From NCBI GenBank assembly GCA_017517845.1, contig JAFWXW010000005.1:1-34376 (forward strand): a DNA stretch of 34,376 nt, read 5' to 3'. Shown one piece after another: positions 23,892 to 33,493 of the stretch. This DNA is from Paludibacteraceae bacterium. Its GTDB lineage: Bacteria; Bacteroidota; Bacteroidia; Bacteroidales; Paludibacteraceae. Position 1 is the stretch's first letter, and every line of letters begins with the position of its first letter. Position numbers and translations under genes: made by a program. Under the pieces are notes generated by a model. That model was given only the letters and a program-made list of their open reading frames with translations. It did not search any database and had not been told where the DNA came from.

Positions 23892-25435
23892 TTAGGATTC
23901 ATTTTTATTATTGGAATAATCATTTCTTCTAGTGATATGCCACCATGTTGAAATGTATCTTTATAATAACCTACATAATAATTATAATTATTGGGATATG
24001 CTATAAAGTCTGCATTGTACGCAAATATATAATTTGTACTAATATTAGGACTTGGCAGATATATAGAAGAGGGATTAGTGATAGCAAAAACCTCTTTCTT
24101 GTTATATGCTAGATTCTTTCCCAATTTATAACGCAAATTTACATTAGTATTTTTATCTCCCACCACCTTGATTGCATTTTTTACTCTAATACTTCCGTGG
24201 TCTGTGGTTAAAATAACTTTTATCTTATGTTTAGCCAATGTACGGAAAAACTCAGAAACAGGTGAATGCTTAAACCATGATTTCACTAGTGATCGATACG
24301 CCGCCTCATCTGGAGCTAATTCTCTAAATAATTTCACTTCTGTACGGGCATGAGAAAGCATATCTACAAAATTAAACACTACCACATTAAGGTCATTTTC
24401 CATTAATGAATTTAATTGGTCATTATATTTTTCTAGTGCTTGATTTGTATTAATCTTGTTGTAGGAGAAAGTAAAACGCCTTCTAAATCTCTCTATCTGA
24501 TGTCTTATTAATGATTCCTCATTTAGATTTTTACCCTCATCTTCCTCTTCATCTACCCATAAGTCTGGATACATTTTTTTTATTTGTTCAGGCATTAGCC
24601 CAGAGAAAATGGCGTTTCTAGCATATTGTGTTGCCGTGGGTAATATACTAAAATATGTATCATCCTCTACAAACTCATAAAGAGAACTTAATTCTTTTTG
24701 AATCACTCTCCAATGGTCTAGACGCAAATTATCTATCAGAACAAAGAATACTTTCTCACCTTTGTCTAGAAGTGGAAAAACCTTGTTTTTAAATAAATCT
24801 GGACTCATCATAGGTTTATTTGGATCACCCTGAAACCATTTTTCATAATTATTCTTGATGTATTTAGAAAAAGCAGCATTTGCTTCTTGCTTCTGCATTT
24901 GTAGCATTTCAAGCATATTCTCATCTGCTTGTTCTAATTCCATTTCCCAAAAAACTAAATCTTTATAAAGTTTTTTCCACTGTTCAGAAGAAAGTTTATC
25001 ACTTATCTCATTACTAATTCTCATAAACTCTGCCCTATAATTTACAGTGGTTTTCTCCATAATAATCTCCTGAGAATTTACCACTTTTTTTAGTGACATT
25101 AGAATTTGTAACGGATTTACAGGTTTAATCAAATAATCTGAAATTTTATGACCAATAGCCTGTTCCATTATATCCTCCTCTTCACTTTTTGTTATCATAA
25201 TAACAGGCAGAGAAGGATTCTCCTTTTTTATCTCAAGCAAGCATTCTAGCCCACTCAAACCAGGCATATTTTCATCCAAAATTACCACATCAAAGTGTTT
25301 CTGCTTGCACTCATCTATAGCATCTTGAGCAGAAATCACTGTAGTAATTTCATATCCTTTGTTTTCCAAAAATATTATATGGGGCTTCAATAATTCTATT
25401 TCATCATCTGCCCAAAGTATCTGTATTTTTCTCAT
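23888..25435 (-). CDS. porX: PorX-type response regulator with PglZ domain
   Basis: Response regulator known in Porphyromonas gingivalis to control the type IX secretion system with PorY. Residues 1-120 are a receiver domain with Asp10, Asp11, phosphoacceptor Asp54 (VVILDENMPG), Thr82 and Lys104 (LIKPVNP). A helical linker follows. Residues about 200-515 are a PglZ domain of the alkaline phosphatase superfamily, with VLIDNLRLDHW, FVDMLSHAR and LTTDHGSI metal ligands. There is no DNA-binding domain. Length 515 matches PorX. It overlaps the flippase-like gene by 32 bp upstream and the LD-carboxypeptidase by ATGA. No PorY is in the window. Confidence 0.93.
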   Translation of the reverse strand: MRKIQILWADDEIELLKPHIIFLENKGYEITTVISAQDAIDECKQKHFDVVILDENMPGLSGLECLLEIKKENPSLPVIMITKSEEEDIMEQAIGHKISDYLIKPVNPLQILMSLKKVVNSQEIIMEKTTVNYRAEFMRISNEISDKLSSEQWKKLYKDLVFWEMELEQADENMLEMLQMQKQEANAAFSKYIKNNYEKWFQGDPNKPMMSPDLFKNKVFPLLDKGEKVFFVLIDNLRLDHWRVIQKELSSLYEFVEDDTYFSILPTATQYARNAIFSGLMPEQIKKMYPDLWVDEEEDEGKNLNEESLIRHQIERFRRRFTFSYNKINTNQALEKYNDQLNSLMENDLNVVVFNFVDMLSHARTEVKLFRELAPDEAAYRSLVKSWFKHSPVSEFFRTLAKHKIKVILTTDHGSIRVKNAIKVVGDKNTNVNLRYKLGKNLAYNKKEVFAITNPSSIYLPSPNISTNYIFAYNADFIAYPNNYNYYVGYYKDTFQHGGISLEEMIIPIIKMNPK

Positions 25436-26399
25436 TTCTGTTTGTTTTAATTAAAAGTAATGACCCTATAAGCATAGGAATTACATAATTTAAAAACCAA
25501 AGTCCCACTGCAGAGAGTGCCACACCCACAGTATTTGCCGTAAAGGTTCCCAATAAAAGTATAGCATAAGTACCTCTAATTCCTATCTCGGCAAACGCCA
25601 CAGAAGGCGTAATAGAGACTAGAAAATAATTTATTGGAATAATAATCAAAGCCAACAACATATCCATATCTATAGAAAAGAACCTAAGCATTAAGTAATA
25701 CTGGAAAGTATAAACCCCAAATCTCAAAATAGAATAAAGGCTCACTATTAGCAATCTTCTATAAGATATTAACGAAATAGCTTCAATTATATTTTTTAGT
25801 TTTTGTGAATTAGATTTAATTTTTCTTATCCAAAAAGGCAATGTAAAATACAAAACACTAACAAGTGCTAATCCTATCACTGCAACATTTCTTATTAAAG
25901 AAATTTCATCACCATCTATATGTGGAATGTATTGTGCAACACCCAATAATGATAACATAACAAAAAACAATGTTGCAAAAGTCTGTGAGAGCGTGCAAAT
26001 AAGAGAGCAAATCACACCCTTTGTTTTGTTGCCATCATTTAAAATAAATGTTCTGCCTACAGGCTCACCTACTCTATTTGGAGTAAAAAATCCAGATGTT
26101 AGACCTATTAAAACAGATTTTATAGAGGTCCAAAAAGAAACCTTTTGAACGCTTTTTAAAACTTCCTTCCATTTTGTTGCCTCCAAAAACCAATTTAATG
26201 GCATCAGAAGCAAACAGAATAACAAATATTTTACGTTTTCTAGTCCGTAGTTTTTAAAGTAAGAAGAAAACTCATCGTAATGTTCAAAATTGATAAATGT
26301 ATAAATAAGATAGCCGTATGCTGCTATCATTATAAAAATCTTTATCCACTTGAAATTTTGATTAAAGATTTCTGAAATATTTATATCATTTATTTTCAT
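25404..26399 (-). CDS. UPF0104 / LPG-synthase-TM-like flippase domain protein
   Basis: Polytopic membrane protein (331 residues, about eight segments) like the membrane half of lysylphosphatidylglycerol synthase MprF/AglD. Visible family marks are LNWFLEATKWK, FFTPNRVGEPVGR and SVAFAEIGIRG. The soluble aminoacyl-transferase domain of MprF is absent, so lipid or polyprenyl-sugar handling is more plausible than lysylation. It overlaps gtrA-like (14 bp) and porX (32 bp). The exact substrate is unknown. Confidence 0.85.
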   Translation of the reverse strand: MKINDINISEIFNQNFKWIKIFIMIAAYGYLIYTFINFEHYDEFSSYFKNYGLENVKYLLFCLLLMPLNWFLEATKWKEVLKSVQKVSFWTSIKSVLIGLTSGFFTPNRVGEPVGRTFILNDGNKTKGVICSLICTLSQTFATLFFVMLSLLGVAQYIPHIDGDEISLIRNVAVIGLALVSVLYFTLPFWIRKIKSNSQKLKNIIEAISLISYRRLLIVSLYSILRFGVYTFQYYLMLRFFSIDMDMLLALIIIPINYFLVSITPSVAFAEIGIRGTYAILLLGTFTANTVGVALSAVGLWFLNYVIPMLIGSLLLIKTNRNEKNTDTLGR

Positions 26400-26883
26400 C
26401 AGACGAAGCAGACTCCTTTTTTACCCTAAATGAAAAATACTTTTGTATTATAAAACCTATGATTGTGGTTACAACTGTTATTATCATTTTAGACGGCGTA
26501 GGATAAAATCCTACCACTTCCACCAAAAGTTTTAGACCCAAATATGTTAGCAAAAAATTAAATGCCAACAAAGAAGCATATCTAAATATTTGCGAAAAAG
26601 TTTTTAAGTTGGACTGACTAAAAGTAATATATTTTGAGAAACAAAAACCCACAGTAAATGTGATTGGAGTAACAATAAAAAGACTCAAAATATGTGGAGA
26701 CATCACCACAAAGCCTAAGTCTAGAAACCTTTTCTGAACAATAAAATTGTAAGTGATAAAATATAAAATCCAATCAGAAACTGTATTTATAGTTCCGCAA
26801 GCTAGGTAATGATAAACCTGCTTATTCATCCACCTGCTAAAAAGCGGATAAAAAATATCTATTATTTTTTCTATTATTTTCAT
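26386..26883 (-). CDS. GtrA family membrane protein
   Basis: Small four-helix membrane protein of the GtrA/DPMS family, often involved in moving polyprenyl-linked sugars. I start at the ATG at 26883 (165 residues, MKIIEKIIDIFYP). A TTG at 26916 is in frame but lies within the minus-strand -7 box. YLACGTINTVSDWILYF is the typical first segment, and GFCFSKYITF the conserved middle; the tail is basic then acidic. First gene of the overlapping gtrA-UPF0104-porX-S66-CPBP operon. Transcribed divergently from rsmA from an overlapping palindromic promoter. Confidence 0.88.
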   Translation of the reverse strand: MKIIEKIIDIFYPLFSRWMNKQVYHYLACGTINTVSDWILYFITYNFIVQKRFLDLGFVVMSPHILSLFIVTPITFTVGFCFSKYITFSQSNLKTFSQIFRYASLLAFNFLLTYLGLKLLVEVVGFYPTPSKMIITVVTTIIGFIIQKYFSFRVKKESASSDENK

Positions 26884-26921
26884 TATCTTTGCATTGAGAC
26901 ATATGTCCCATTGCAAAGATA
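26884..26921. promoter_or_regulatory. Palindromic face-to-face promoters of gtrA-like and rsmA
   Basis: TATCTTTG on the plus strand (26884-26891) and TATCTTTG on the minus strand (26921-26914) are arms of a 38-bp palindrome centred on CATATG (26900-26905). TATCTTTGCA arms and the GACATATGTC core are perfect; only a few positions between differ. Each -7 box lies in the initial transcribed region of the other promoter, so simultaneous use looks impossible. Confidence 0.65.
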
Positions 26922-26930
26922 GTAATTATT

Positions 26931-27713
26931 ATGTATGTAAAACCAAAAAAACACCTCGGGCAACATTTTTTAACCGATTTAAGTATTGCTAAAAGAATAG
27001 CTGATACATTGCCAGAAGAAGAGGGAATTAAAGTATTGGAGATAGGTCCTGGTACAGGAGTGCTTACTCAGTTTTTACTTGAAAAATCTAATGTAGATTT
27101 GAATGTAATAGAACTAGATGGAGAGTCGGTGGAATATCTATCCAAAAATTTCCCTAAACTAGATGGCAAGATTCACTTTAAAGACTTCTTAAAATATGAT
27201 TTAAAGGAATTATATGGTGAAGACCCATTTATGGTGATAGGAAACTATCCTTACAATATCTCAAGCCAAATTTTCTTTAAGATATTGGAATATAGAGACC
27301 AAATTCCTTTTGTGAGCGGTATGCTACAAAAAGAAGTAGCAGAGAGAATTGCATCTAAACCAGGTAAAAAAGCATACGGTATTTTGAGTGTGCTTCTGCA
27401 AGCATATTACGATATTGAATACCTATTTACAGTGCCACCTTCTGTGTTCAACCCACCACCAAAAGTGCAATCTGCGGTGATTAGCCTAAAGAGAAATACT
27501 CGTGAGAGTCTTCCTTGTGATGAGAAACTGTTTAAAACAGTGGTAAAAACCACATTTAACCAACGTAGAAAAACCATTAGAAACTCAATCAAACCACTTA
27601 TCCCTGATGGTGATTTCTCCAAAAAAGAAGATATTGACCTATTGACCAAACGCCCAGAACAGCTTTCTGTAGAAGAGTTTATAAGACTTACAGAGTGGTT
27701 AATAGCAGAATAA
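26931..27713 (+). CDS. rsmA: 16S rRNA dimethyladenosine transferase
   Basis: Dimethylates A1518 and A1519 (E. coli numbering) of 16S rRNA late in 30S assembly; loss gives kasugamycin resistance. Opens with KKHLGQHFL, then the SAM-binding [12 protein letters not shown] (35-46), acidic ELDG (61-64) and the catalytic NYPYNISS (105-112). The C-terminal part has [11 protein letters not shown] and [11 protein letters not shown], as in KsgA. Length 260. The promoter is shared with the divergent gtrA-like gene. A bidirectional terminator follows and separates it from convergent recQ. Confidence 0.97.
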   Translation: MYVKPKKHLGQHFLTDLSIAKRIADTLPEEEGIKVLEIGPGTGVLTQFLLEKSNVDLNVIELDGESVEYLSKNFPKLDGKIHFKDFLKYDLKELYGEDPFMVIGNYPYNISSQIFFKILEYRDQIPFVSGMLQKEVAERIASKPGKKAYGILSVLLQAYYDIEYLFTVPPSVFNPPPKVQSAVISLKRNTRESLPCDEKLFKTVVKTTFNQRRKTIRNSIKPLIPDGDFSKKEDIDLLTKRPEQLSVEEFIRLTEWLIAE

Positions 27714-27716
27714 AAA

Positions 27717-27744
27717 AATTCCGACGATGAGTCGGAATTTTTTT
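27717..27744. terminator. Bidirectional terminator between rsmA and recQ
   Basis: AATTCCGAC (27717-27725) and GTCGGAATT (27731-27739) form a 9-bp perfect stem with loop GATGA. Runs of A on the left and T on the right suit both converging genes. Confidence 0.88.
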
Positions 27745-27753
27745 ATTCTATAT

Positions 27754-27810
27754 AAATTAGGATTTTGAAGACGAGGACAACGTAGAAGACGCCTTTTAAA
27801 TTTCTAATTT
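27754..27810 (-). repeat. Degenerate copy of the mreB-mreC element
   Basis: On the minus strand 27782-27759 matches 4236-4259 in 20 of 24 positions, and similarity continues weakly toward recQ. AAATTAG (27754-27760) and CTAATTT (27804-27810) close it as a stem. The central GTAC hairpin of the mre copy is missing. The recQ stop TAG lies in one stem arm. Confidence 0.55.
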
Positions 27811-29987
27811 GAATGTTCGGAGATATATTTAATACGAACCAAACGAATTTCTTCTTCTGTGAAATCTGGACCCAATTCATTAATAGCTTCATCAATGTCG
27901 CCATCTGCAGATTCACTAAAGTATTCCATAATTTCATCTACTTTGTCTAGGTCTATTTCGTCTTCTATAAAGTAGTCTATGTTAATCTTTGTACCAGAAT
28001 TTACGATAGCATCAATTTCATCTATTAATTCTGCAAATTCCAAACCTTTGGAGATTGCAATATCTTCTAGACTAATCTTTCTATCTATAGCTTGAATAAT
28101 TTCTACTTTAAGTTTAGACTTATTAGCCACAGTCTTAACACGTAGGTCTTCTGGACGCTCAATTTCGTTTTCCTGAACGTGTTTCTTAATTAGAGCAATA
28201 AAGTCTTGAACGTATGGTTTATTAGCCTTACCAACACCAACACCAGGAATATTTTGCATTTCTTCTACAGTGATAGGATAAGTAGTAGCCATAGACTCAA
28301 GAGAAGGGTCTTGGAAAATAATATAAGGAGGCTGACCCTCTTGTTTTGCTATTTTCTTTCTTAAATCTTTAAGCATAGAGAATAGAGCCTCATCTGCCGC
28401 ACCAGAACCACTCTTTAATACTTGTTTTTCTTCTATCTCTTCATCTTCGTCAGAGTCTTTGGTGATTTTAAATGATTTTGGTTTGTTTAAGAATGCTTTA
28501 CCAGCCTTAGTTACCTTCAGAACGCCATAGTTTTCTATTTCCTTATCTATGTAACCACTTATTAAACCTTGACGAATAACAGTACTCCAAACAGAGACTT
28601 CCTCATTCTTTCCTGTTCCAAATACATCTAATTCGTGGTGTTTATAATCTACAACTTCTGATGTTTCTTTACCAATAACAATATCTATTATATGGCCTTC
28701 TTTAAATTTTTCTTTTACCTCTAAAATCGTTTCTAGAACGGTACATAATAAATCTTGCGCTTCCATTTTCTTCTTAGGGTGCAGGCAATTATCACAGTTT
28801 CCACAATTTTCTTGATCATACTCCTCTCCGAAGTAATGTAAAAGTAATTTTCTTCTACATATAGACGATTCTGCATATGCTCTAGTCTCACTTAGAAGCT
28901 GTTTTCCTATTTCTTGTTCAGAAATAGGCTTGCCCTGCATAAATTTTTCTAATTTTTGAATGTCTTTTGTTGAATAAAATGCTATACACTGACCTTCACC
29001 ACCATCACGACCAGCACGACCTGTTTCTTGGTAGAATCCTTCTAAACTTTTTGGAATATTATAATGAATAACGTAGCGAACATCTGGTTTGTCTATACCC
29101 ATACCAAATGCTATAGTTGCTACTATCACTTCTACTTCTTCTAATAAGAAATTATCTTGGTTTTCACTTCTCACACTAGAATCCATACCAGCATGATATG
29201 GAAGTGCACTAATACCATTAACTTTTAATTTCTCAGCTAGGTCTTCTACTTCTTTTCTGCTCAAGCAATAAATAATACCAGATTTACCCTTTTGAGATTT
29301 TATATATTTGATAATTTCTTTGTCTATATCATCAGTCTTTGGTCTTACTTCATAATAAAGGTTTGGTCTATTAAATGAAGATTTAAAGACTGCAGCATCT
29401 AATATTCCTAAATTCTTCTGAATATCATTTTGAACTTTAGGTGTTGCTGTTGCTGTTAAAGCAATTATAGGAGCCTCCCCTATCTTGTTTATTATAGGTC
29501 TAATATTTCTGTATTCTGGTCTAAAATCGTGTCCCCATTCAGAAATACAATGAGCCTCATCTACTGCATAAAAAGAAATTTTCACTCCCTGTAGGAATAA
29601 TACATTTTCTTCTTTGGTCAAAGACTCTGGTGCTACATACAAAAGCTTAGTCTTTCCACTAATAACGTCATTTTTTACTTCGTCAATAGCAGATTTTGAT
29701 AGTGAAGAATTTATAAAGTGTGCTATGCCTGGTTCTTTACTCATAGAACGCATAGCATCTACTTGGTTTTTCATAAGTGCTATTAGTGGAGATATAATTA
29801 TGGCCACACCATCCATAATAAACGATGGCAATTGGTAACATAAGGATTTACCTCCACCTGTTGGCATAAGAACGAAAGTATTCTTGCCAGAAAGAAGATT
29901 ACTTATAATTTCTTCCTGCTTTTCTTTAAAGGTATCAAAACCAAAATACTTCTTTAAAGCTGAATATATTTCTTTCTTTTCTGCCAT
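27804..29987 (-). CDS. recQ: ATP-dependent DNA helicase RecQ
   Basis: 3'-5' superfamily 2 helicase for recombination and fork repair. Walker A is MPTGGGKS (41-48), Walker B DEAH (143-146) followed by the aromatic-rich SEWGHDFRPEY, and motif VI is QETGRAGRDG. The zinc site follows with CRRK and CGNCDNC. Next come a winged-helix RQC part and an HRDC domain around EEMQNIPGVGVGKANK. The C-terminal 100 residues are an acidic helix-turn-helix extension common in Bacteroidetes. Length 727. It has its own promoter 53 bp after clpX. Confidence 0.96.
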   Translation of the reverse strand: MAEKKEIYSALKKYFGFDTFKEKQEEIISNLLSGKNTFVLMPTGGGKSLCYQLPSFIMDGVAIIISPLIALMKNQVDAMRSMSKEPGIAHFINSSLSKSAIDEVKNDVISGKTKLLYVAPESLTKEENVLFLQGVKISFYAVDEAHCISEWGHDFRPEYRNIRPIINKIGEAPIIALTATATPKVQNDIQKNLGILDAAVFKSSFNRPNLYYEVRPKTDDIDKEIIKYIKSQKGKSGIIYCLSRKEVEDLAEKLKVNGISALPYHAGMDSSVRSENQDNFLLEEVEVIVATIAFGMGIDKPDVRYVIHYNIPKSLEGFYQETGRAGRDGGEGQCIAFYSTKDIQKLEKFMQGKPISEQEIGKQLLSETRAYAESSICRRKLLLHYFGEEYDQENCGNCDNCLHPKKKMEAQDLLCTVLETILEVKEKFKEGHIIDIVIGKETSEVVDYKHHELDVFGTGKNEEVSVWSTVIRQGLISGYIDKEIENYGVLKVTKAGKAFLNKPKSFKITKDSDEDEEIEEKQVLKSGSGAADEALFSMLKDLRKKIAKQEGQPPYIIFQDPSLESMATTYPITVEEMQNIPGVGVGKANKPYVQDFIALIKKHVQENEIERPEDLRVKTVANKSKLKVEIIQAIDRKISLEDIAISKGLEFAELIDEIDAIVNSGTKINIDYFIEDEIDLDKVDEIMEYFSESADGDIDEAINELGPDFTEEEIRLVRIKYISEHSN

Positions 29988-29995
29988 AACAAAAG

Positions 29996-30026
29996 CAAAT
30001 ATATGAAATAGAAATCTTTAAAACAA
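29996..30026 (-). promoter_or_regulatory. Putative recQ promoter
   Basis: Minus-strand TATATTTG (30003-29996) with a TTG (30026-30024) 20 bp upstream, 8 bp before the recQ start codon. The short leader is unusual but the -33/-7 spacing fits. Confidence 0.5.
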
Positions 30027-30040
30027 TAGTTTAGACAAAA

Positions 30041-31261
30041 TTAAATTAATTTTTCTTCAAATTTCTCTATTTTTTCTGCAACAATAGACTTATTTATCAC
30101 TAATTCATCTATTTTTTCTGATGGAATAGAGTACATAAAGTCCACCATCACAGATTCTGCCAACGAACGTAAACCACGAGCACCTAGTTTAAATTCTATT
30201 GCTTTATCCACTATATATTCTATAGCTTCGTCTTCAAATTTTAACTTCACACCGTCCATATCAAACAGTTTAACGTATTGTTTAGTGATGGAATTTTTTG
30301 GTTCCACCATAATACGGCGAAGTGCTTCACGGTCTAGCGGATTTAAGTAAGTCAAAATAGGCAGACGACCTATAATTTCTGGTATAAGACCAAAAGATTT
30401 TAAATCTTGAGGTGCCACATATTGTAATAAATTGTCTTTATTAACCTTTCTAGTGGCTTTAGAAGCAGAATAACCCACAGTTTTTGTATTTAATCTAGAG
30501 GCTATTTTCTTTTCTATACCATCAAATGCACCACCGCAGATGAAAAGAATATTGCGAGTATTCACTGCTATTAGCTTTTGTTCTGGGTGTTTTCTGCCAC
30601 CTTGAGGTGGAACATTTACTATAGAACCTTCCAATAACTTCAATAGACCTTGTTGAACCCCTTCTCCACTAACATCACGTGTAATAGAAGGATTATCGCC
30701 CTTACGGGCAATTTTATCTATTTCATCAATAAATACAATGCCTCTTTCTGCGGCTTCAACATCATAATCTGCCACTTGTAAGAGTCTTGTCAATATACTT
30801 TCTATATCCTCACCCACATAACCTGCTTCTGTAAGTACAGTGGCATCTACTATGGTGAAAGGAACTTGAAGTTTTTTGGCAATGGTTTTGGCTAGTAAAG
30901 TCTTTCCTGTACCAGTGGAACCCACCATGATTACATTAGACTTTTCTATTTCCACTTCATCACCCATATCTTTTTGTAATAGGCGTTTGTAGTGATTATA
31001 AACCACCACACTAAGATTTTTCTTAGCTTCATCTTGACCTATTACATATTGATCCAAAAATTCTTTTATTTCTTGTGGACGAGGAAGTGAATCTTTGTCT
31101 AATGAAAAATTAGTCTTTTTACTTTTTATTTGTTCCTTAATTATATCATTAGCACTTTCAACACAATTATTACAGATATTTCCTGTAACACCTGTCAAAA
31201 GAAGTTCCACTTCACTCTGCTTACGCCCGCAGAAACTACATCTTTCTTCGTTTTTTGCCAT
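30041..31261 (-). CDS. clpX: ClpX ATPase subunit of ClpXP
   Basis: AAA+ unfoldase that feeds proteins to ClpP. The N-terminal zinc domain has Cys8, Cys11, Cys30 and Cys33. Walker A is GSTGTGKT (114-121) and Walker [24 protein letters not shown] holds a pore-proximal segment and IGRLP with GARGLRS the sensor regions. Where E. coli has the IGF ClpP-docking tripeptide, this protein reads VGY (TKTVGYSAS). Related Bacteroidetes show a similar form as I remember. Length 406. Starts 3 bp after the clpP stop, so the two are co-expressed. Confidence 0.98.
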   Translation of the reverse strand: MAKNEERCSFCGRKQSEVELLLTGVTGNICNNCVESANDIIKEQIKSKKTNFSLDKDSLPRPQEIKEFLDQYVIGQDEAKKNLSVVVYNHYKRLLQKDMGDEVEIEKSNVIMVGSTGTGKTLLAKTIAKKLQVPFTIVDATVLTEAGYVGEDIESILTRLLQVADYDVEAAERGIVFIDEIDKIARKGDNPSITRDVSGEGVQQGLLKLLEGSIVNVPPQGGRKHPEQKLIAVNTRNILFICGGAFDGIEKKIASRLNTKTVGYSASKATRKVNKDNLLQYVAPQDLKSFGLIPEIIGRLPILTYLNPLDREALRRIMVEPKNSITKQYVKLFDMDGVKLKFEDEAIEYIVDKAIEFKLGARGLRSLAESVMVDFMYSIPSEKIDELVINKSIVAEKIEKFEEKLI

Positions 31262-31264
31262 AAA

Positions 31265-31936
31265 TTACTTAGATTGTCTTACTAAAACCTCATCTATCAT
31301 ACCATATTCTTTTGCTTCTAAAGAAGTCATCCAATAGTCACGATCAGAATCTTTTTCTATTCTTTCAAAAGGATTTCCTGAATGATCTGCTATGATAGTA
31401 TAAAGTTCTTTTTTAAGTTTTTGGATTTCACGAGCTGTGATTTCTATATCAGAAGCCTGACCTTGTGCTCCACCCATAGGTTGGTGAATCATAACACGAG
31501 AGTGTTGAAGAGCAGAACGTTTACCTTTGGCACCAGCTGTTAATAACACAGCAGCCATAGAAGCAGCCATACCTGTACAGATAGTAGCCACATCAGATGA
31601 TATAAACTGCATTGTATCATAAATACCTAGACCTGCATATACAGAACCACCAGGAGAATTTAGGTATATAGAAATATCTTTACCAGGTTCAGAAGAATCT
31701 AAATAAAGAAGTTGTGCTTGAATAACATTTGCAGTATAATCATCTATCTGTGTACCAAGGAAGATGATTCTATCCATCATAAGACGAGAGAAAACATCCA
31801 TTTGTGCCACATTCAGCTGACGCTCCTCTATAATTGTAGGAGAAATATAACTGCTAGTAACATCCATGTATTTGTCTAGAGCTAAACTATTTAACCCTAG
31901 ATGCTTAGTAGCATAATTTCTAAATTCGTTGTTCAT
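31265..31936 (-). CDS. clpP: ATP-dependent Clp protease proteolytic subunit
   Basis: Serine protease forming the tetradecameric chamber. The triad is Ser126 (TGMAASMAA), His151 ([10 protein letters not shown]) and an aspartate in EKDSDRD (196-200). The Ser-His spacing of 25 equals E. coli. The N-terminus is about 25 residues longer than the mature E. coli enzyme, probably a propeptide or docking extension. Length 223. Coupled to clpX by a 3-bp gap and separated from tig by a terminator and dispersed repeat C. No clear -7 box is seen in front. Confidence 0.97.
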   Translation of the reverse strand: MNNEFRNYATKHLGLNSLALDKYMDVTSSYISPTIIEERQLNVAQMDVFSRLMMDRIIFLGTQIDDYTANVIQAQLLYLDSSEPGKDISIYLNSPGGSVYAGLGIYDTMQFISSDVATICTGMAASMAAVLLTAGAKGKRSALQHSRVMIHQPMGGAQGQASDIEITAREIQKLKKELYTIIADHSGNPFERIEKDSDRDYWMTSLEAKEYGMIDEVLVRQSK

Positions 31937-31966
31937 AATATATAATGTTTATTGTTGTTTCTAATT

Positions 31967-31981
31967 ACGGACTGCGTCCGT
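31967..31981. repeat. Small perfect hairpin before clpP
   Basis: ACGGAC-TGC-GTCCGT is a 6-bp GC-rich stem directly beside repeat C, inside the probable clpP leader region. Confidence 0.45.
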
Positions 31982-31986
31982 GATTT

Positions 31987-32050
31987 TTGGCGGCACCTCG
32001 GCAAATTAAGTGAACTTATTTGCACTCGGTTTGCACAAAAATTCCTAACT
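31987..32050 (+). repeat. Dispersed intergenic repeat, copy C
   Basis: Begins TTGGCGGCACCTCGG and ends GGTTTGCACAAAAATTCC plus CTAAC. The central palindrome is TAAGT-GA-ACTTA (32007-32018). It has the same orientation as copies A and B but lies between minus-strand genes, so orientation relative to genes is not fixed. Confidence 0.65.
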
Positions 32051-32066
32051 TTTAACAAAGTTATAC

Positions 32067-32105
32067 AAAAAAAAGGCAGAACACAAAATAGTTCTGCCTT
32101 TTTTT
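32067..32105 (-). terminator. Terminator after tig
   Basis: GGCAGAAC (32075-32082) and GTTCTGCC (32091-32098) form a perfect 8-bp stem with A and T runs on either side. It is 19 bp past the tig stop and could work in both directions. Confidence 0.9.
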
Positions 32106-32123
32106 ATTCTATTTAGAAATTAT

Positions 32124-33473
32124 TTATTGGAAGAACTTATTAAATTCTTCAAATGAAATAGTTTTGTTTTCTAAAGTTACTTTTTCTTTAACCACTGCTA
32201 TAAATTTAGCGTTAGCTGCTTGATCTGCTGCATTACGTAAACCATTTTTATCTTTTAGCATTTCTGTTACGTAGTTGTCTAGAATATCTTCTGGTACATT
32301 TAGCATACCGTATTGGATAAATTGCATTTTAGCAGCACTGCGAGCAGCAGCTTCTATATCAGCTCTTTCTACCTTGATTTCTGCATCTTTCACCAATTGG
32401 TCTTTAACCATTTGCCATTTAAGGTCTTCTATCATTTTTGGATATTCTGCTTCTATAGAAGATTCTGTCATTTCTTTGTTAGTTTCTTTTAACCAACGTT
32501 TCAAGAAATTATCAGCAAATTGAACATCTTTTAGTTGAGAAAGAACCCATTCACGAACATCGATAGAAAGTTTAATATCGCTATCTCCTACAAATTGTTC
32601 TTCTAGACCAGCTTTAACTTTTGCACGGAATTCATCTGCAGATTTAACTGCGTCTTTGCCAAATGCAGCATCAAATAATTCTTGATCAAGTTCTGCGTGA
32701 GCAAAACGTGTGATTTCAGAAACAGTGAATTGGCAATCTGCTGTAAATTCTTTTGCTTCTTCTTTTTTGATTTGAAGAAGAGAAGCTATTTCGTTTTCAT
32801 TAACAAATGCTTTTGCAGGATTGAATACGAAGCTTTCGCCTACTGCTTTACCCAAAGCTTTAGCTTGTTCTTCTGTATCTTTCATGTAACCAGGGCTAAG
32901 AATAGCTTTTTCTACTTTAACGCCACCTTCTTTTACAGAACCATCAGCATTAAGTTCTACTAATTCACCTTTGATTACGTCTTTTTCTTCTACTTTTTCT
33001 GCTGGAACATATTTACCGAAACGACCACGATAAGCATCTACTTGTTTTTCTAGAAGTTTTTCATCTATTTCGATATTATAGAAAGGAAGTTTTGCGTCTT
33101 TGTTCCATTCTACTTTTAGTTCTGGAGCTAAAGCAATATCAAATACAAATTCAAAGTCGTCACCTTCATTGAAAGCTTCTACTTTTGAATTTTCATTTGG
33201 TAGAGGTTCGCCTAAAATATTTACTTTATTTTCGTTTATATAGTTATAAAGTTCTTCTGAAACTATTTTATTAATTTCATCAACCAATATAGTTTGACCA
33301 TACATTTTTTTAACCATACCCATAGGAGCCATACCTACGCGGAAACCTGGTACGTTAATTTTTTTACGAGCGGTTTTCAACGCTTTTTCATACTTTTCTG
33401 CATAATCCTGGTTGCTAACTTTCACTGTTAGAGTAGCATTTACAAGATCGATGTTGTTTTGGATAACACTCAT
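32124..33473 (-). CDS. tig: Trigger factor
   Basis: Ribosome-bound chaperone that meets nascent chains at the exit tunnel. The N-terminal domain carries the ribosome-binding signature as VPGFRVGMAP (E. coli GFRKGKVP), so the lysine after the second glycine is Met here. A divergent FKBP-like domain follows (about 150-240), where EEKDVIKGELVEL is visible, then a long helical arm domain. Length 449 is normal. The order tig-clpP-clpX is widespread. The start lies only about 20 bp after the tRNA-Leu terminator and no separate promoter is evident. Confidence 0.95.
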   Translation of the reverse strand: MSVIQNNIDLVNATLTVKVSNQDYAEKYEKALKTARKKINVPGFRVGMAPMGMVKKMYGQTILVDEINKIVSEELYNYINENKVNILGEPLPNENSKVEAFNEGDDFEFVFDIALAPELKVEWNKDAKLPFYNIEIDEKLLEKQVDAYRGRFGKYVPAEKVEEKDVIKGELVELNADGSVKEGGVKVEKAILSPGYMKDTEEQAKALGKAVGESFVFNPAKAFVNENEIASLLQIKKEEAKEFTADCQFTVSEITRFAHAELDQELFDAAFGKDAVKSADEFRAKVKAGLEEQFVGDSDIKLSIDVREWVLSQLKDVQFADNFLKRWLKETNKEMTESSIEAEYPKMIEDLKWQMVKDQLVKDAEIKVERADIEAAARSAAKMQFIQYGMLNVPEDILDNYVTEMLKDKNGLRNAADQAANAKFIAVVKEKVTLENKTISFEEFNKFFQ

Positions 33474-33493
33474 ATTTTAAAATTTTATTAAAT

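Noticed and set aside
26884-26916. TTG start for the GtrA-like protein
   Set aside because: It lies within the -7 box; the ATG at 26883 gives the normal GtrA length.
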